Source: Nephromyces sp. MM_2019
Lineage: Eukaryota; Apicomplexa; Aconoidasida; Nephromycida
Assembly (NCBI GenBank): GCA_015657535.1
Contig: JADHZB010000395.1
Span: forward strand, 1-47,324
Length of the DNA: 47,324 bases
Reading direction: 5' to 3'
Below are positions 1-13,229 of this stretch, piece by piece; positions within the stretch are counted from its first letter, which is position 1; each line of letters starts with the position of its first letter. Position numbers and translations under genes: made by a program. The notes under the pieces are model-generated. The model searched no databases and had not been told where the DNA came from. It saw nothing but the letters and a program-made list of their open reading frames with translations.

Positions 1-131
1 ATATATATATATATATATATATATCAGTATGTATAAAACATATATCCTAATTATAAATTAAGTATAAGTAATAATGTGTATAATAGTTTATATATATATA
101 AATATATCGATATATATATATTATATTATAC
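1..131. repeat. AT microsatellite-rich intron edge
   Basis: Bases 1-24 are a pure AT dinucleotide run and the rest is short AT-rich repeats. It lies just past the last visible donor (AAG|GTATAA at 131) of the ER peptidase gene, so it is most likely intron of that gene. No exon is recognisable here. Confidence 0.6.
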
Positions 132-3100
132 CTTAAGCATAAGTAGGCATGGTACTGTTAAGAAAGTTGTTTGAACAACTGTAAGAATCATAGTAACTTG
201 AAATTGTATTGAATGAGTTGAGGTTTTTTTTAATTTTTTCAAAGTTGAAATAATAAAGAGTGCTGTTAGTCTACCCATAAGGCCAAATAATAACCATATT
301 AGAGGTATATATGTAGCAGACACTGTATAGTAAATTTTATGTAAATGTGCAATTGTTTATTTACAATTCTGAGGAATTTTTAGATATGTTATATGATATA
401 AATATATATTGGAAATCTCTCTATATATCTATTTCTTACTATATTGTAAATCAATTGTGTTGTGTATGTCTAATTATATATTTGTATATCAAAAGTGTTG
501 TGTATGTTTGATTATATATATATTTCTTATTATATTGTATATCAATTGTGTGATGTATGTGAAATATTATATGCCTAATATATACGAAATATAAAGTCCA
601 AATCTTTGTTTTGTTATATCCAAAGAAAAAAACTTTGATTAAAATGTTGTGTACATACACATTTTTCACTTATGTTATAAAGTGCCTAACTGAATTTAAT
701 TTTGAATCGAAAATTATTTGTAAATATAAAAATAAATTATCAAACTTACCTTGTTGATTAAAGGTACTAAATACCAACATATAAGACCAAAGGCATATAA
801 ATGCATTAAAATCAGCTTGTTCAAGCTTAAGTGAATAGTTGAAATCTGACACTCTAAATAGGGGAAATAAGTAAATGAAAATATTTTATAGTATGTTATT
901 ATACATAGATAAATATATCTTGCTATAATTATATCAACATATCAACATGTATAAAAATATATATCTATGCATATAAAGATAAATATACATATAGATCTAT
1001 GTATATATATTTATTTATATCTAGATATCTGCATATACATCAATATATTAACATATATAAATATATATCAACATATCAACATAGATATATATATATATAT
1101 ATATTATTCTTTGTAGTAAATATTTTGTAAAATGTTTATATAATTAGATAGAACTTACTGGGAAGAATCAGTACTATAATGAAATCCATATATAAAAACA
1201 AAGCTAGATATTGCATAGAATAGAATAGTATGGGTAGGTTGTGAGTAAAAGAAGAGACCAGATTTCATAAGGTGTAAGATTGCACACATTGAAAAATTAA
1301 TAAGCATAATGGCTATGAAATAAATTGTTAATAATATAAAATGCTTGAGAAAGAGTAGGCCTGGATTAATTTCAAGAACTTTTTTGTTATAATAAAATGT
1401 GTAAAACCAAATGATTAAGAATGCTATACAAAGGTATGTTTCGTAGGCTGAAGGTATAACTATTGTGTATGTACCTAAAAATGCAATTTTAAGAAATTTA
1501 CAAAAATATGATTTCTTAGATGAAGAGGTAAATATAATTTCAATAATAATAATAATAGAATTATACTTACCAAATATATCAAAAAATGTGTATTTATCTG
1601 AAGATTCATAAGATTTAGAATAAGGAAATGCGGTGTAAAATTTCTGGACTTGTATTTTATCATCTTTTAAGACTGAGTCCCTTAAATGCTTCATCTTCTC
1701 ACCTACGTCATTCCCCATGGCTATAGTAAGGGTTTTTATAGTAGTCTATTGAAGTAAAGATTATGTTATATTGATTATGATAAGAGACTGAGATCATCAA
1801 TAATAATAATAATAATAATAATATAAAAAATGTGTAACTCACAAGGTAATGTTGAAGGGTTTCTAAAGGTATGCTGCTACTTTGATCCATGGTTGAATGA
1901 TAAAAATAACAATTCTCATTGAGTGCAAAATCTACACCACCTATATCATATATATGATTATAGACCCTGGTGATTAATAATGTATAAAAATTCATTATCA
2001 AAAATTAAAAATTAAAAATAATGAATATCTCTTAAAATATTGAATGTGTCTATAAATGAAATCTTCCAAATTTATAAATGGATATACTTAACAAGTATTT
2101 AAAGTTCAATAGTGTTATAATTATAATAAAAGTAATAAAAAAATTACCTAAAATCTGTTGTACTTGGGACTATTTTCGACTTGAAGAGCCCATTTAAAAA
2201 CGATTGAGTTGAAGGCTGATTGATTACCTTTGAATAAAGTTTAATAAGATGTTCATGCTTACTACTCACTTGAAATAAAACTTCTTTGCCTGAGTTACCT
2301 AGAGCTTCCAAATTTATTAGAGATGCTACTAGTCTAGACCATGGGTGCAATTTTGCGAAACCATGTGCCCCAGTTAGGAATGATTCCTCACATCCATTAA
2401 AAAAAAATAATAAAGAACTTTTTATTTTGTTTGAGTTCTCATGCAGGAGGCTCCTCATTACCTCCATCCCAATTGCAACACAACTTCCAGCATCTGAGCC
2501 ACCAGGTGATTGGAAAGCCGAATCGTAATGTGAAGTAAGCATCACACTAGGAACCATTGCGGGACCGTTGCTTATGTCAAAGGCAGAAAAGGGTGTAATG
2601 CGCATGGCCATTCCTGATATATTTGTATAGTAGTATGAGTGGCCGCCTCCTAAGCTAAATGCACCAGAGTAATTGTCATAAAAAGATAGATCAAAAACCA
2701 ACAAATCATTGCAGAATGAGGGTATTTCATGTTCTTCCAAAATGTGTGTTTGATTAAAATATTTGCTGGTAGAAGGTAGAAGAATCCACTTTTTAACAGG
2801 GAACTGTTGTTCCGAACATATTTTATCTTCAAGTAAATTTGATGATAGATCTGTATCAAGGCATTGAGCCCCATCGGATAATTCAATAAAAGGTTTGAGA
2901 TAATCTTTGATCCCTTTAATAACCTTTGAATCATTGAAGTAATTCGAAGAAATATTAAATTCCTTATCATCAAGGGGAGCTTGGCAGTAATCTTTGAAAT
3001 ACTCAGATTCAATGTCAGGAGAGTTGACACATAGATAATAAGTAGATGAAGCTATTTGGGCGAGATATTTACTATCATTAATAAAATCGTTCATATAAGA

Positions 3101-3379
3101 ATTAAGGATATTTGGTATTGCTATTTCATTTTCGTAGCTACCCAAAGAATGTGTAGTTCTTGTTAAATCACTTAATATTCGAATTGTTTGTTTTAGCTCG
3201 TCAGATATGTTATGATCAACAGACAGTTCTCCTGATTTTGTTAACCCAATAGGTGTTTGGTTATGGGTTTCATTCCTAAAAGTGAGACCAATTAAAATAG
3301 CTGCAATAGATATTAAATACCCAAAGTAACCTACTTTAAAGGGGAAACCAAGCATTTTAGGCTTATTTCTGCTTTCCAT
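132..3379 (-). CDS. ER membrane M28 metallopeptidase, ERMP1-like (3' end outside the window)
   Basis: Zinc-dependent aminopeptidase-type M28 enzyme of the ER metallopeptidase 1 group, expected in the ER membrane with its catalytic domain in the lumen. Exons (5' to 3'): 3379-2148, 1966-1843, 1745-1571, 1474-1159, 853-750, 322-132; phases agree at every junction, giving 714 residues before the last visible donor. Residues 18-34 are a membrane anchor. Likely zinc/catalytic residues: H284 and D296 (SHYDS...GGSD), E331-E332 (GCEES), E358 (NLEALG) and H434 (FYH, in exon 2). The stretches FNGxEE, HPWSRL, INLEA and VPSTTDFR are the family hallmarks. After the peptidase domain come several hydrophobic segments, as in the multi-pass C-terminal half of ERMP1 proteins. 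Reading straight through 1570-1475 is also open, but removing it joins FFDIFG to TYTIVIPSAYE, which fits the family better. The substrate is unknown. Confidence 0.85.
323..749 (-). repeat. intron with AT-rich imperfect direct repeats
   Basis: Intron of the ER peptidase gene, unusually long for this window. It holds an imperfect direct repeat: a 30-base unit at 431-460 (atttcttactatattgtaaa...) recurs at 522-551 with two base changes, and a shorter tgttgtgtatgt motif recurs between them. Small open frames in it are low-complexity artefacts. Confidence 0.55.
854..1158 (-). repeat. AT-repeat intron
   Basis: Intron of the ER peptidase gene made of AT dinucleotide runs and a repeated atatcaacat motif around 930-1090. 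There is no coding signal. Confidence 0.5.
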
Positions 3380-4954
3380 TTTCTACAAAGAAGGTGTGGG
3401 GCTAATGCGCAAATTGAGGAGTTAAAGGGAGGTATAAGCAGCTGCAAAATTTGAATAAGCCGGTTATCAGTAAGGATATGAAAAAAAAAAGTTTTAAATT
3501 AAACTAAAATTACAAGCACCTGATCTCTTTTAAACAAGACGCCTTTTTATAGAAACTTGGGGTAAAACATTTTTAGTAGAATTACATTTATGGCTCAAAC
3601 AAGCTATTAAGAATTCTTCGGCTGAATAACCTTTATATATAAGCTAAATCGAGCTCTGATTGATATCTACAGATAACATCTTTTGAGTTTTTTAAAAGTT
3701 TATGTTCATGAAAAATGTTAGTAAACAGAAACTATACTTAGATTGAATTCGATAAACTAAATAATTCTAAATCAATAATAAACCTAAAATCTGAAAGATG
3801 TTTATATTAAAATTTTGAGTTAGAAATATTTAAGCATATTTTTAATGACTAAGAACATTTGTTTAATTGGGCTACATGAAATATAAAAAATTTCTTCAAA
3901 CATTATCAAGGTTTTTATTGTTTGAAAGAATGCTGACATCCGGATTTGTGTAATGTAAAATAATTCATATACTAATTAGAGAAAATAGATTCTGAAATTG
4001 TGCATCCATACTGAAAAGGTTTCAAATCTAGGATTGTACTATTTACATTTTTTAGGAATATGTCTCATAATTATATATTTTGCCAAACAAGTTTTACCTC
4101 TGTAACATGATTATCTCGGTACAGATGGATTAAATGTGTTATAATTTTTATTTTAATTTGAGTTTTATGCAGGTGTTATATAAAAAATGTAAGGAATAAA
4201 TCATAGTAAAACTAAACACCATGTATGTAATATGGCATGGAAATTTGAAATCGACTTCTCCTAAAAGCAAAACTGAAATTAAATTGAAAGGATTAATAAA
4301 ATATAACACATTTGAAGATGAAATAATTACCGCGTTTAACCTGTTGTGACAAAACTTATTAAAACATGACTTAAATGGAAAGAGTTAGAGGCCTTGGTCT
4401 ATTACCTTTTGATTTGTTTTATCTACAAAAATTGACCACAGCCTCATTGATAAAATATAACCAACTTTAGTACCTAAGGCTAGATTTAGCTCTACAACAC
4501 TTTGAATCTTACACGATATATTTGCAGCAATTGGTATTTAAGTGAAAGTACTCTTTGATTTCATTTCTCAAAAGCTATCACTCATCTTCAACAAACAATG
4601 TAACTTTTTACATCTCAACATAAATAGTTTGCAAATAATATAAAACCTTCATCCTTTGCTTCCTAGCAATCATCAGTTGAAAGAACTTTTTTAGGGAGCG
4701 AAAACCGCTTGGAAATTAAAATTACTCTTTCAATTTTGATTTTAGTATTTAACTCCCACTTGGGCCATTCAATCTTCAATGAGCTAACTCTTCAATACAA
4801 GAACCTAACAAAGTATGATTTTCGCTAATGAGATTATTTTCGGCAATATCCCTACAATGTTTCCAAAATTTTAACCTGATGTATTAGTTTAAAGACAATT
4901 AGATATTAGAAGACACGGTGGTACTTCTTTTAGTATTTGACCGAGCTAATAGAG
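3380..4954. other. intergenic region, divergent gene starts
   Basis: About 1.6 kb between the 5' end of the ER peptidase (minus) and the 5' end of the actin-related gene (plus), so it must hold promoters for both. I see no open frame above about 50 codons, no tRNA-like fold and no defined motif. A gene of very small exons cannot be excluded. Confidence 0.5.
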
Positions 4955-7248
4955 ATGAATCCTGATAACAATGTTATTGTAATCGACCCTGGAGCTGGGT
5001 AAGATTTTCTAGATCAATACCAAAGAGATTTATTCAATACTGAGCCTCAATACAATCGAATACTTATAATTTATTTCTCCCACGTTATTGCTATGATTAA
5101 ACTTGAGGAAAACATCCTGTAAGTGACGAAATTGATAGAAACCTATATTCATCTTGAATAATCAGATATCTAAAACTGGGATTTGCTGGTGAATTAAAGC
5201 CAAGATTTTTCGAAAGATGTGCTGTCGCAAGGTAATTAAAACTCTTAATATATATACATACACATGAATATATGTTAGCTCTGAAACTGCCCACTTATTT
5301 TATCAGAAAACCAACTTCGTCAACAGAGCCTATTGAACATAAGGTAAGTTTTTATATTTTAATTTCTTGCATCTATCTCATTAAATAAGCATTTTCATAA
5401 AACACAAAAGCTACTCCAAACGCAGTATTGCAAAGAAGCAATTAACTGGAGTATGACTGATCCTCATGTAGAAACAATATACCCCGTAGACCGAATTTAT
5501 TCCTATGGTAGCTTTGACAATTCTCACCTTTGGTCCTATGCCATAGAGGTTATCTAAACCTTACAATATTTTTACTGCTAAAACAGAATGTTTATTTTTA
5601 TAAATAATTATATGCATTATAGAAACTTAATATAAATCCTTCTGAATGCATGCTCATGATGGGATCATCCTTCACCACCAAAGATAAAACAACTTTGGAG
5701 GAAAAACTGAAGTGGGCATTTGAAAACAAAAATTTTAAAGCCTTTACACTTGTCCATAATTCAATTGCTGCACTAAAATATAATAAACTCGACAATGGTA
5801 AGCTTTACCCAAATAAAAGAACCTGACACAGCTTATTGAAGCTATAAATACTTATAAATATACATATATGGAAATATAGGACAAAAAATTAATTTAATTT
5901 GAATAGGTTTAGTGCTAGATATAGGGGAAACTTCGACCAGATTATTTCCTGTACATAAAAGAAGTGGGCTAATTTTATCTGATATTATGACTAGCGATCT
6001 TTCAGGGCGTATTGCAACATTGTGAGTAATCAGCATATGCCTTCATAACACATAATTTCAGAATAAGTCGAAAGATTTCGCTTAAATTTTTTAATTTCAT
6101 TTCAGATATCTAAGAGAAATTTTTAGGTGCACAAACTATCCTTCATTCACAATAGATGCTTCGATAATCGACAATATTAAGTTCAATTCGAGTAAAACTC
6201 TGTCAGTGTAGAAATTACTCTTTTAACGATATAATATAACCCAGCTCAAATTCTTTTTTCCTTAGAATAAATCAAGACAGATCTCCCGCAATCTGTGCAA
6301 AGTCTAACAGACTTGCCATACCTAATGGTGATGGGTAAAACTTAAAGTTTAACTATACATTTGAACTTATAAATACATTGCTATTTTATTTTTAAATTCA
6401 GGGAGTTCAACCTAACATTCTCATCCGAGATATTTATGACTTCGGAATTATTTTTTGATGACACTATTTTTTTTAATTTTATGCCAGCACTAGCCTTTAG
6501 CATTAATGTAACTAAATATTTAATGAACCTCATTACAAAGGTTTTTATATCAATTATTAATATTATTGTTTGATATGCAGTGTAAGCCACTAGTCAATCT
6601 AGTCAAAGAATTTCTAAATTCATGCGCTATTGATCTCAGGGCTGAACTACTTTCTAGTTTTGTGGTAACTGGGGGCACGTGCAATAGCGAGTTTTTTGTT
6701 CCTAGGTCAGTGAAAGACTTTGATAAGGATTTTTGAAACACTAAGCTCTTATGTTATTCTAAGCTTTTAAACTACTATAACAAGCTCATAAAAATTATTA
6801 TTTTAGATTGAGAAATGAAATCTACCACACAATAAAGAGTTCACACCCAGGACTGGAACAGTATTTAACAATGTCAGATATAATTTCTATTTACGATTTA
6901 TCTCTTCAATATTATATATTGGATTTTTAATTTTACGTAACTATTTTTATAAACCATTTATTCTGGATTCACTTTGTTGATTATATTTTCGACTTAAAAC
7001 GAACTCCAATTTCCACTCTCAGCCCAGACAAAAATATAGACCACAGCATTACTACATTCAGTGGGCTATCAACTATAGGTGATATCTTAGTAGTCAATTT
7101 TAGAATTAAAGTTAACGCCAATTTTATAATTTTATTTTTGTTAGCTCATGAAATAAAGGGCCAATCAGAATTTTGGATAACAAGGAAGGAGTACTTTCAG
7201 AACCCAACAGCTGCTTTAGAAAAGGCAATTTCTTACTCAATGCATTAA
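4955..7248 (+). CDS. divergent actin-related protein
   Basis: Member of the actin/Arp ATPase-fold family; 13 exons (4955-4998, 5166-5231, 5307-5343, 5426-5548, 5623-5797, 5907-6021, 6106-6201, 6266-6334, 6402-6507, 6581-6705, 6807-6860, 7023-7078, 7145-7248) giving about 389 residues, close to actin length. Exon 4 could start at 5411, adding five residues in frame. The two phosphate loops and the adenine loop are present in changed form: DPGAGYLKLGFAGE near the N terminus (actin DNGSGxxKxGFAGD), GLVLDIGETSTRLFPV in the middle and VVTGGTCNSEFFVPRL near residue 310. The C terminus (SGLSTIAHEIKGQSEFWITRKEY) matches the actin tail region. It is too divergent to assign to a numbered Arp class; an Arp of chromatin remodellers, a dynactin-type Arp or an apicomplexan actin-like protein are all possible. 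Some donors (GTCAGT at 6202, GTTATC at 5549) are weak. Confidence 0.8.
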
Positions 7249-9637
7249 CTAACATATAACACAAAAGATCTAAATCATTTTACTTTCACTTGTTATAATA
7301 AATATTGTAGTAGCATATAATCGTATAGAAATTTATTTTAAACAACATACTTTTATATAAATTTTTTTAAACAAATCCCCTACCTATAAACATCAATCTA
7401 ATTTCTAAAACATATGGCTTTACGAATTAATCAATTATCAAAATTTCCAAAAACTGACTGAGCTTCTCCAGCATAGCTCTAGTAACTAAACTAACTTATT
7501 GGATATATCGTTGCAAAGATAATTAATTGATTATACGATTTATTTTATTTCACATACTCCTATATAAACTTATTGTAAAGTCTTATAAAAAGTCTATTTC
7601 CACCAAAGAATTAAAACTCCAGGGTAATTTAAAATCATTAAATGATAATTGCAAATTTTCACTTAAATCTGATTAAGTGATAGTCAGGTACATTCTCTAA
7701 AAAATTAGTACTTTTCTGCCTCTAATATACCTAGGCATTTAGAGAATTTTACCAAGTTTGAAATCTATTTCACCACCTAGCCATTAAAATCGTAACAAAT
7801 ACTCGGTAATGACGCTATTGATGATTGTGACCTTTTGATTTGCAGTGCCAATGCGTTTTTAAAGTCAGTCAATTTTTCCCAACTCCATTCCAGCCTAGAT
7901 TCAATTACACGTTTTTCTTATTACAACCATCAAGTTAAAGATTTAAATCAAGATAACCCTTCTTACAACAAGGTTGTTGTTAGGGTAGAATCCAAGACTT
8001 TGAAGCACAAATTGACATTTTGAAGCTTCAAATTACAATTCTTTCACATTTAGAATACTCGCAGCTAACAAATAGAAACTCAACAAAGCAAACTTGGAGA
8101 AATAGTATAATATTCTTATCTTTGCCTAATTGATCTCCAACACCTTATTCATAAACACTAAATTAGCCATTGTAATTCTTAATTGTGGGCTATAAAGCCC
8201 TTGTTGGATGGCAATTATTCACCGAGCCAGATTATTGGTACTTAAAATATCCAAAAGCTTAACACCTATGAAATCTTGCTATACACTATTTGCTTGTGAT
8301 TGAAGTGCTGTTACTTTAAAAAATAAAAAAAAGGAATTTAGAATGATAATTGAGTCGACATTAAATACTCAAATTTTTTGGAAGAGCTTGATCACTCTTT
8401 TGTCTCAAAAATTTCAAGCAAAACTTTCATTATTGAAAGCTTAAGTCCAGTAATCATGTTGGGCTAATAATCATACACCTTAAATATAAACGTCCGATGC
8501 ATGATAATTCTCCAACTTGAACAGGTTAGTTAGTAAAATAATGGTGCCAACTAAGCAGAATGAATGATATTGGCTAAATTGTTCTAATAAGATATAGCTC
8601 AAAGGATTCAAATATTAATATGGGATCGAAACTTCAAAAGATTGTCCAATGTGCATAATTCTGGCAATAATCCAAAAATTTTACTTCATCTCGACTAGAC
8701 CTTTGGAAAAAGATCTGGACTATTTATACTTTTCAACCTAACATTTTAGTAACTTCGATTAGATGAACTATCGGAATTAATTGCTTTGCATAAGCAATTA
8801 ATAATCGAACAAAATACATATATCTATATTAGACTTAAACTAGCTACAGAAAAATTCGATTTATATTATATTAGATACTATAGTTTATTTAATTAGTTTT
8901 AAATTGTAAGGATAAACAGCTACAAAGTTTAAATGAGTAAGATTGAAAGGTCTAGCATATAATTGACTACAGAACAAGCTAATGTAGGTAAAAACTTTTT
9001 ATTTTAGTGAATACTTATAGTATTCGTATGGCTAATAAATAATTAGAAAAGCCAAAGCACCCTCATTAATCAGTCAGAAATTGCTTTTCCTTTCAACTAA
9101 GCTATGATAAGGAAAAAAACTTAAGAAAAATAGCTTTATGTAGATAGAAATTCTTTTTGCATATAAATTGAAACCCATGGTACATATTACTAGTATTTTT
9201 TTATATTAAAATATCTAAACCCTAGACTTTCGAAAATTTTATAGTCACCTTAATAAACTGCTTATGTTTCAATGTCAAATTCCTTATATAGTTCAGGAAA
9301 ATTAGCTTGACAAATTTCTCATTGATTCAAACTTTTGAACTTTATGAATAATTAATTCCCTGTGCATAATAGTTATCCGTTATGGAAATGGTGTGCAATT
9401 TATTATTAGTTATTCAAACAATTTATATTATTCAGGTTATTTTTTGTAAGTATTCCGAGTTGTTTCTAAAATAATTTATTACTATAAGCATTAAATTTAT
9501 TTATTGTAAATTTTTAATAAATACTCATTATAGAAGGTATAAGTTATATTAGCTCCATTACATAATTTAAGATTAGCTATAGGCTTCTATGTCGCAATTT
9601 TATGCTTTATTTATTTAATATAAGGTAAAAAAAAACA
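7249..9637. other. long intergenic region
   Basis: About 2.4 kb with no gene I can support. One 62-codon frame lacking an ATG (7835-8023) follows an acceptor-like tttgatttgcag and is slightly richer in GC than its surroundings, but I found no partner exon. The region upstream of 9638 should hold the promoter of the first SERA-like protease. Confidence 0.5.
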
Positions 9638-12423
9638 ATGTTGGGTTTCAGGACTTTTCTTCCTTTTATATTTTTTGTTACATATTGTTTCCATAAAATA
9701 AAATGCCATAATCATTTTAAGTCAAAGTCGGGTAAAAGATTGATGCAATTTAAGTTATTATTTTATTTAGACTCTTTTTAAACTAAGTTGCTTCAATTTT
9801 TAGAAACTCATATATCCATGCTAATGTTTTTTAGCTGCACAAAAAAGTTTGATGGTGACTGATCTTGATTTACATATATTTAAGTCTCAAGAGATTGAGG
9901 TAACGAATTGCATGAATTGTTTCAGTTTAATTTATTTCTATTTAAATAACTTAGGACTCGGAAGAGCTCGATATAATGATACGAGAAGTTACGGCTGAAT
10001 TTTTTAAACAAAGGCTAAATGCTACAAAAATAGAAGTAACTTATTGATTGAATTAATTTGGTGTAAAATATTTTATATCGAATGAAAGCTCCTAGGTTTT
10101 AAAATCTATAACGTTCTAATTTTTATTATACAGATATTTACTTTAAAAAATGACAAGTTTCGAGGTGCCTCAAGGCTTTGTGAGCTATTATATAAAAAAT
10201 ATGAAGATGAAATGAACGAGGAAGATGAGGCAATTGTTGAAGGGTCAGAAATTTATAAAAATGTGCTATCATTCCTCAAAGATCATAAATACAGCTCTGG
10301 TAATTAGAATTTTAATCCAATTAAATGATATATATTGAAATTTTATTAAAAAATAACTTATTAAAGAGGAAGATGTACTGGATGCTATTGAAAATCCGTT
10401 GGTATGCTGGGAAATGACCAATTTTATGGACAGAAGACTTGGTGAGGAATATCTTGTTCAGAATCAGGAGATGGAAGATGAAATGAGAGACTTTCCTCTA
10501 CCTGATCTCCAAGGTTTATCAGCAGGACCAATAAATACTACCTTGAATGATATAGAGGTGATTGTAGATAAATTCCAAAATAGTGTTTAAACGCACTTAT
10601 CAATTATGGTCAAATATTGATTAATTAATTATGTATTTTGCAGTTAACTCCATTTTGCAATATGAATAAGTGCACCAGAAGGAAAGATCCCAATAGCTGT
10701 TTGTATAAAATACCAGTTTCATCACAGGGAAGATGGTAAGCCTACATAAAATACTATGGCTTCAGTAATTGCTTTTTTATTGTTACACAACAATTTTAAC
10801 AGTGGAAGCTGTTGGGTGTTTGCTTCTATGGGTCAATTAGAGCAAAATTTATGTCAAGAGCACAATCAGCTTCCTCTGGATCTTTCTGAAGGCTTTTTTA
10901 GTGATTGTTATGGGCCTATGGTATGTAGAGGTGGTCATGGCTTTAAGTTTGTAAGAGAGATCCTAAAAAGTAAAGGTTCGTAGATTTGGTTACTGATATT
11001 GGAAAATCTGCTTTTATTTATTTAATTATATAAATCAGCCATACTGTTAAGAAAAGATTATAAATATTCTCTTCCCATAAATCAAAACTGTAATTATAAT
11101 GCTGCTAAGTATAATGTCATGAACGAGTATAAATTCGAGAAACCTCCAAAATTAATAGCCGGATTAATCAAGGGTCTTAGCACCTATTATAATAATCAAG
11201 AATTTAGTCTTGGCTGGGTAATATAAAAATGTATAAATCTAGTTTTCTAAAATTTATCACCAAAAAAAAAATTCTTACAGTCTTTCACAAAGTACCATGT
11301 AAAAACGTATGCGGACTGGCAAATTTTCGACAAATTCATTAAATTGACCGTTATAAAAAAGGGTGCCATAGGAATAAGCATGAGAATGGATAATACAGTT
11401 CAGCCTAGTGATGGGGGTAGAAACTATAAAGATAACGTCATAAATCGTTGTGAAACTTATATATCGTAAGTTAAATAGAAAGCCTAGTTATCTACACTCA
11501 TTATGTTTTATGTTACCATTTAACCGAATGAATTTTTCAAATAAGTAATCATGCTATGATTCTGACGGGCTTTGGAACGTATCTTGATAAAAGTGGAAAC
11601 ACACGTGAATATTATGAAATAAGAAATAGTTGGGGTACACGATGGGGAGATAAAGGATACTTCAAAATTGATAGTGTAAAATTTTTGTTTGTGGTAATAA
11701 TATTTATAAGTAAATGTCTCCTTTTATTATGCTTTTTAGAGAGGGCCTCCTGGGTGTGGTGGCCACGTGTTTACGTCTTTTAGTAAGTTGTTCAACTTTA
11801 GTAACATTAAAATATGGCAATTTTAATCATTTTTATTGCTTTTATAAAATTAAGTGTATTTGCGCTTGGTCCCCACTAAAAATAGTCTATCATTCACGGA
11901 TTTATGCAAACCAAAATTTGGAAAATGCAAAAATGGGGCTCAATGCAATATGATACAGTTACAAAGTGGTGCTATAGTAGAATGTGATTGCAAGGATGGC
12001 TGGAAAGGGAAGAGTTGTGAAACTTATGACAAATCTACAGGTAAAAGTAGAGAATTTTAAGCAAGTTTCATTAGTAGGAATACCATCCTTTCCAAATTAT
12101 TTCTAGACCCTACTTGCAAAAAAAATCCATGTAAAAACGGAGGAGTGTGCACATTACTAGGAAATTTCAAGCATAAATGCACTTGTAAAAATAAATTTGT
12201 AGGTGAAAGCTGTCAATTCAAAAACAAGTGCCTCGAAGACCCATGTGATGAACATGATTATTGTGAAATGGATAAAAAAGGTGGAGTGGTATGCATGCCT
12301 AAATCAACTATATCTACGGCAGGTGGTGCTACAATAGCTGTAGCAGCTATTGGTTGTGTAAGTATGTTAGGTTTTGGAACTTGGTACTTCTGGCCAAAAA
12401 TAAGTGGATATTTTAAGAAATAA
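9638..12423 (+). CDS. SERA-like papain-family protease with EGF modules and membrane anchor, copy 1
   Basis: Predicted secreted cysteine protease tethered to a membrane. Thirteen exons, all in phase: 9638-9731, 9835-9899, 9955-10035, 10134-10299, 10367-10557, 10644-10735, 10803-10975, 11039-11217, 11281-11465, 11546-11675, 11740-11782, 11855-12040, 12107-12423; 633 residues. Order: signal peptide (1-25), acidic pro-region, Cys-rich lead-in, papain core, two six-cysteine EGF-like modules (about 484-519 and 532-565), a third Cys cluster to about 595, one transmembrane helix (about 600-624) and a nine-residue tail. Catalytic set: Q227, C233 (QGRCGSCW, split by an intron), H411 (NHAM) and N436 (RNSWG). 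The lead-in CTRRKDPNSC and the closing GPPGC resemble Plasmodium SERA proteases, which as known lack EGF modules and an anchor. With a catalytic Cys rather than Ser it should be active. A tandem partner starts 806 bases downstream. Confidence 0.88.
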
Positions 12424-13229
12424 AACAACTTAAGTGAGGCAAACGACACGAGTAAAAATGCCAAACATTATGAAGCAATTGGAATTTCAAAATTTCACAG
12501 CACATTTACCACTTCTTTAGATTTATCACATCAGGTTTATCTAGAATTTAAAATAACCAATTTTCAAAATTTTGATTTTTTTTTTCTGTGCTTTGTGTTT
12601 TATATTATGTAATATTGTTAAAAGAGTTTATTAAAAACAAATCACTAGTAAAATGATTTTTTTCTAATTATACCCTAACAAAAGGACGCAACTAGATAAA
12701 ATTTAAATAGGTTTGAATATAATTAATTAAAATTTGTTGAGATTCACAATACTTGTGCTAGCATATTCTTGCTAGCTACAAAATGTTCCCCTATGTGTAT
12801 ATATTGGTATGACTGAGTTAGAACAATTGTACTTTGATAGCATGTGTAGAATTCAGTACTAGAAATAATGCAACTATTGATGAAGTTTGGCAACCTATAA
12901 AATTAAGTTTGTGGATAATATATGGGTTTTCACTTATTCAACAAGTTTTGAGTGATTAAATATATTTTCAATATTAGAGTGCTAAAATACATACTGTAAT
13001 GTGATTTAATATATATGTTACATTTTTGTGTATAAAAGATTGTTACAATTATTGATAAAATTGGGAATATTGTTTATTAATATTTTAGTTTATGAGTTTT
13101 AATTTTAGCTTAACGAAGCTTAACGTTTTTATGAGAATTTTTTTGGGTGCTCAGGGTTTTAGTATTTACAGTTTACACAAGTAAAATTTTGTGCAAACTT
13201 TTATTGAAATTTTTTTTATAAATGCCAAA
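12424..13229. other. intergenic region between the two protease copies
   Basis: About 0.8 kb, AT-rich and T-rich before the second gene. No open frame of note and no remnant of a third copy is visible. Confidence 0.5.

Noticed and set aside
409..669. Overlapping 61- and 72-codon frames on both strands
   Set aside because: They are AT-repeat intron sequence translating to Ile/Tyr-rich low complexity.
7835..8023. 62-codon open frame after an acceptor-like site in a gene-free region
   Set aside because: It has no ATG, no similarity I recognise, and no upstream or downstream exon that keeps phase.
13222..13229. Earlier ATG upstream of the second protease
   Set aside because: It stops after three codons; the ATG at 13230 gives a signal peptide.
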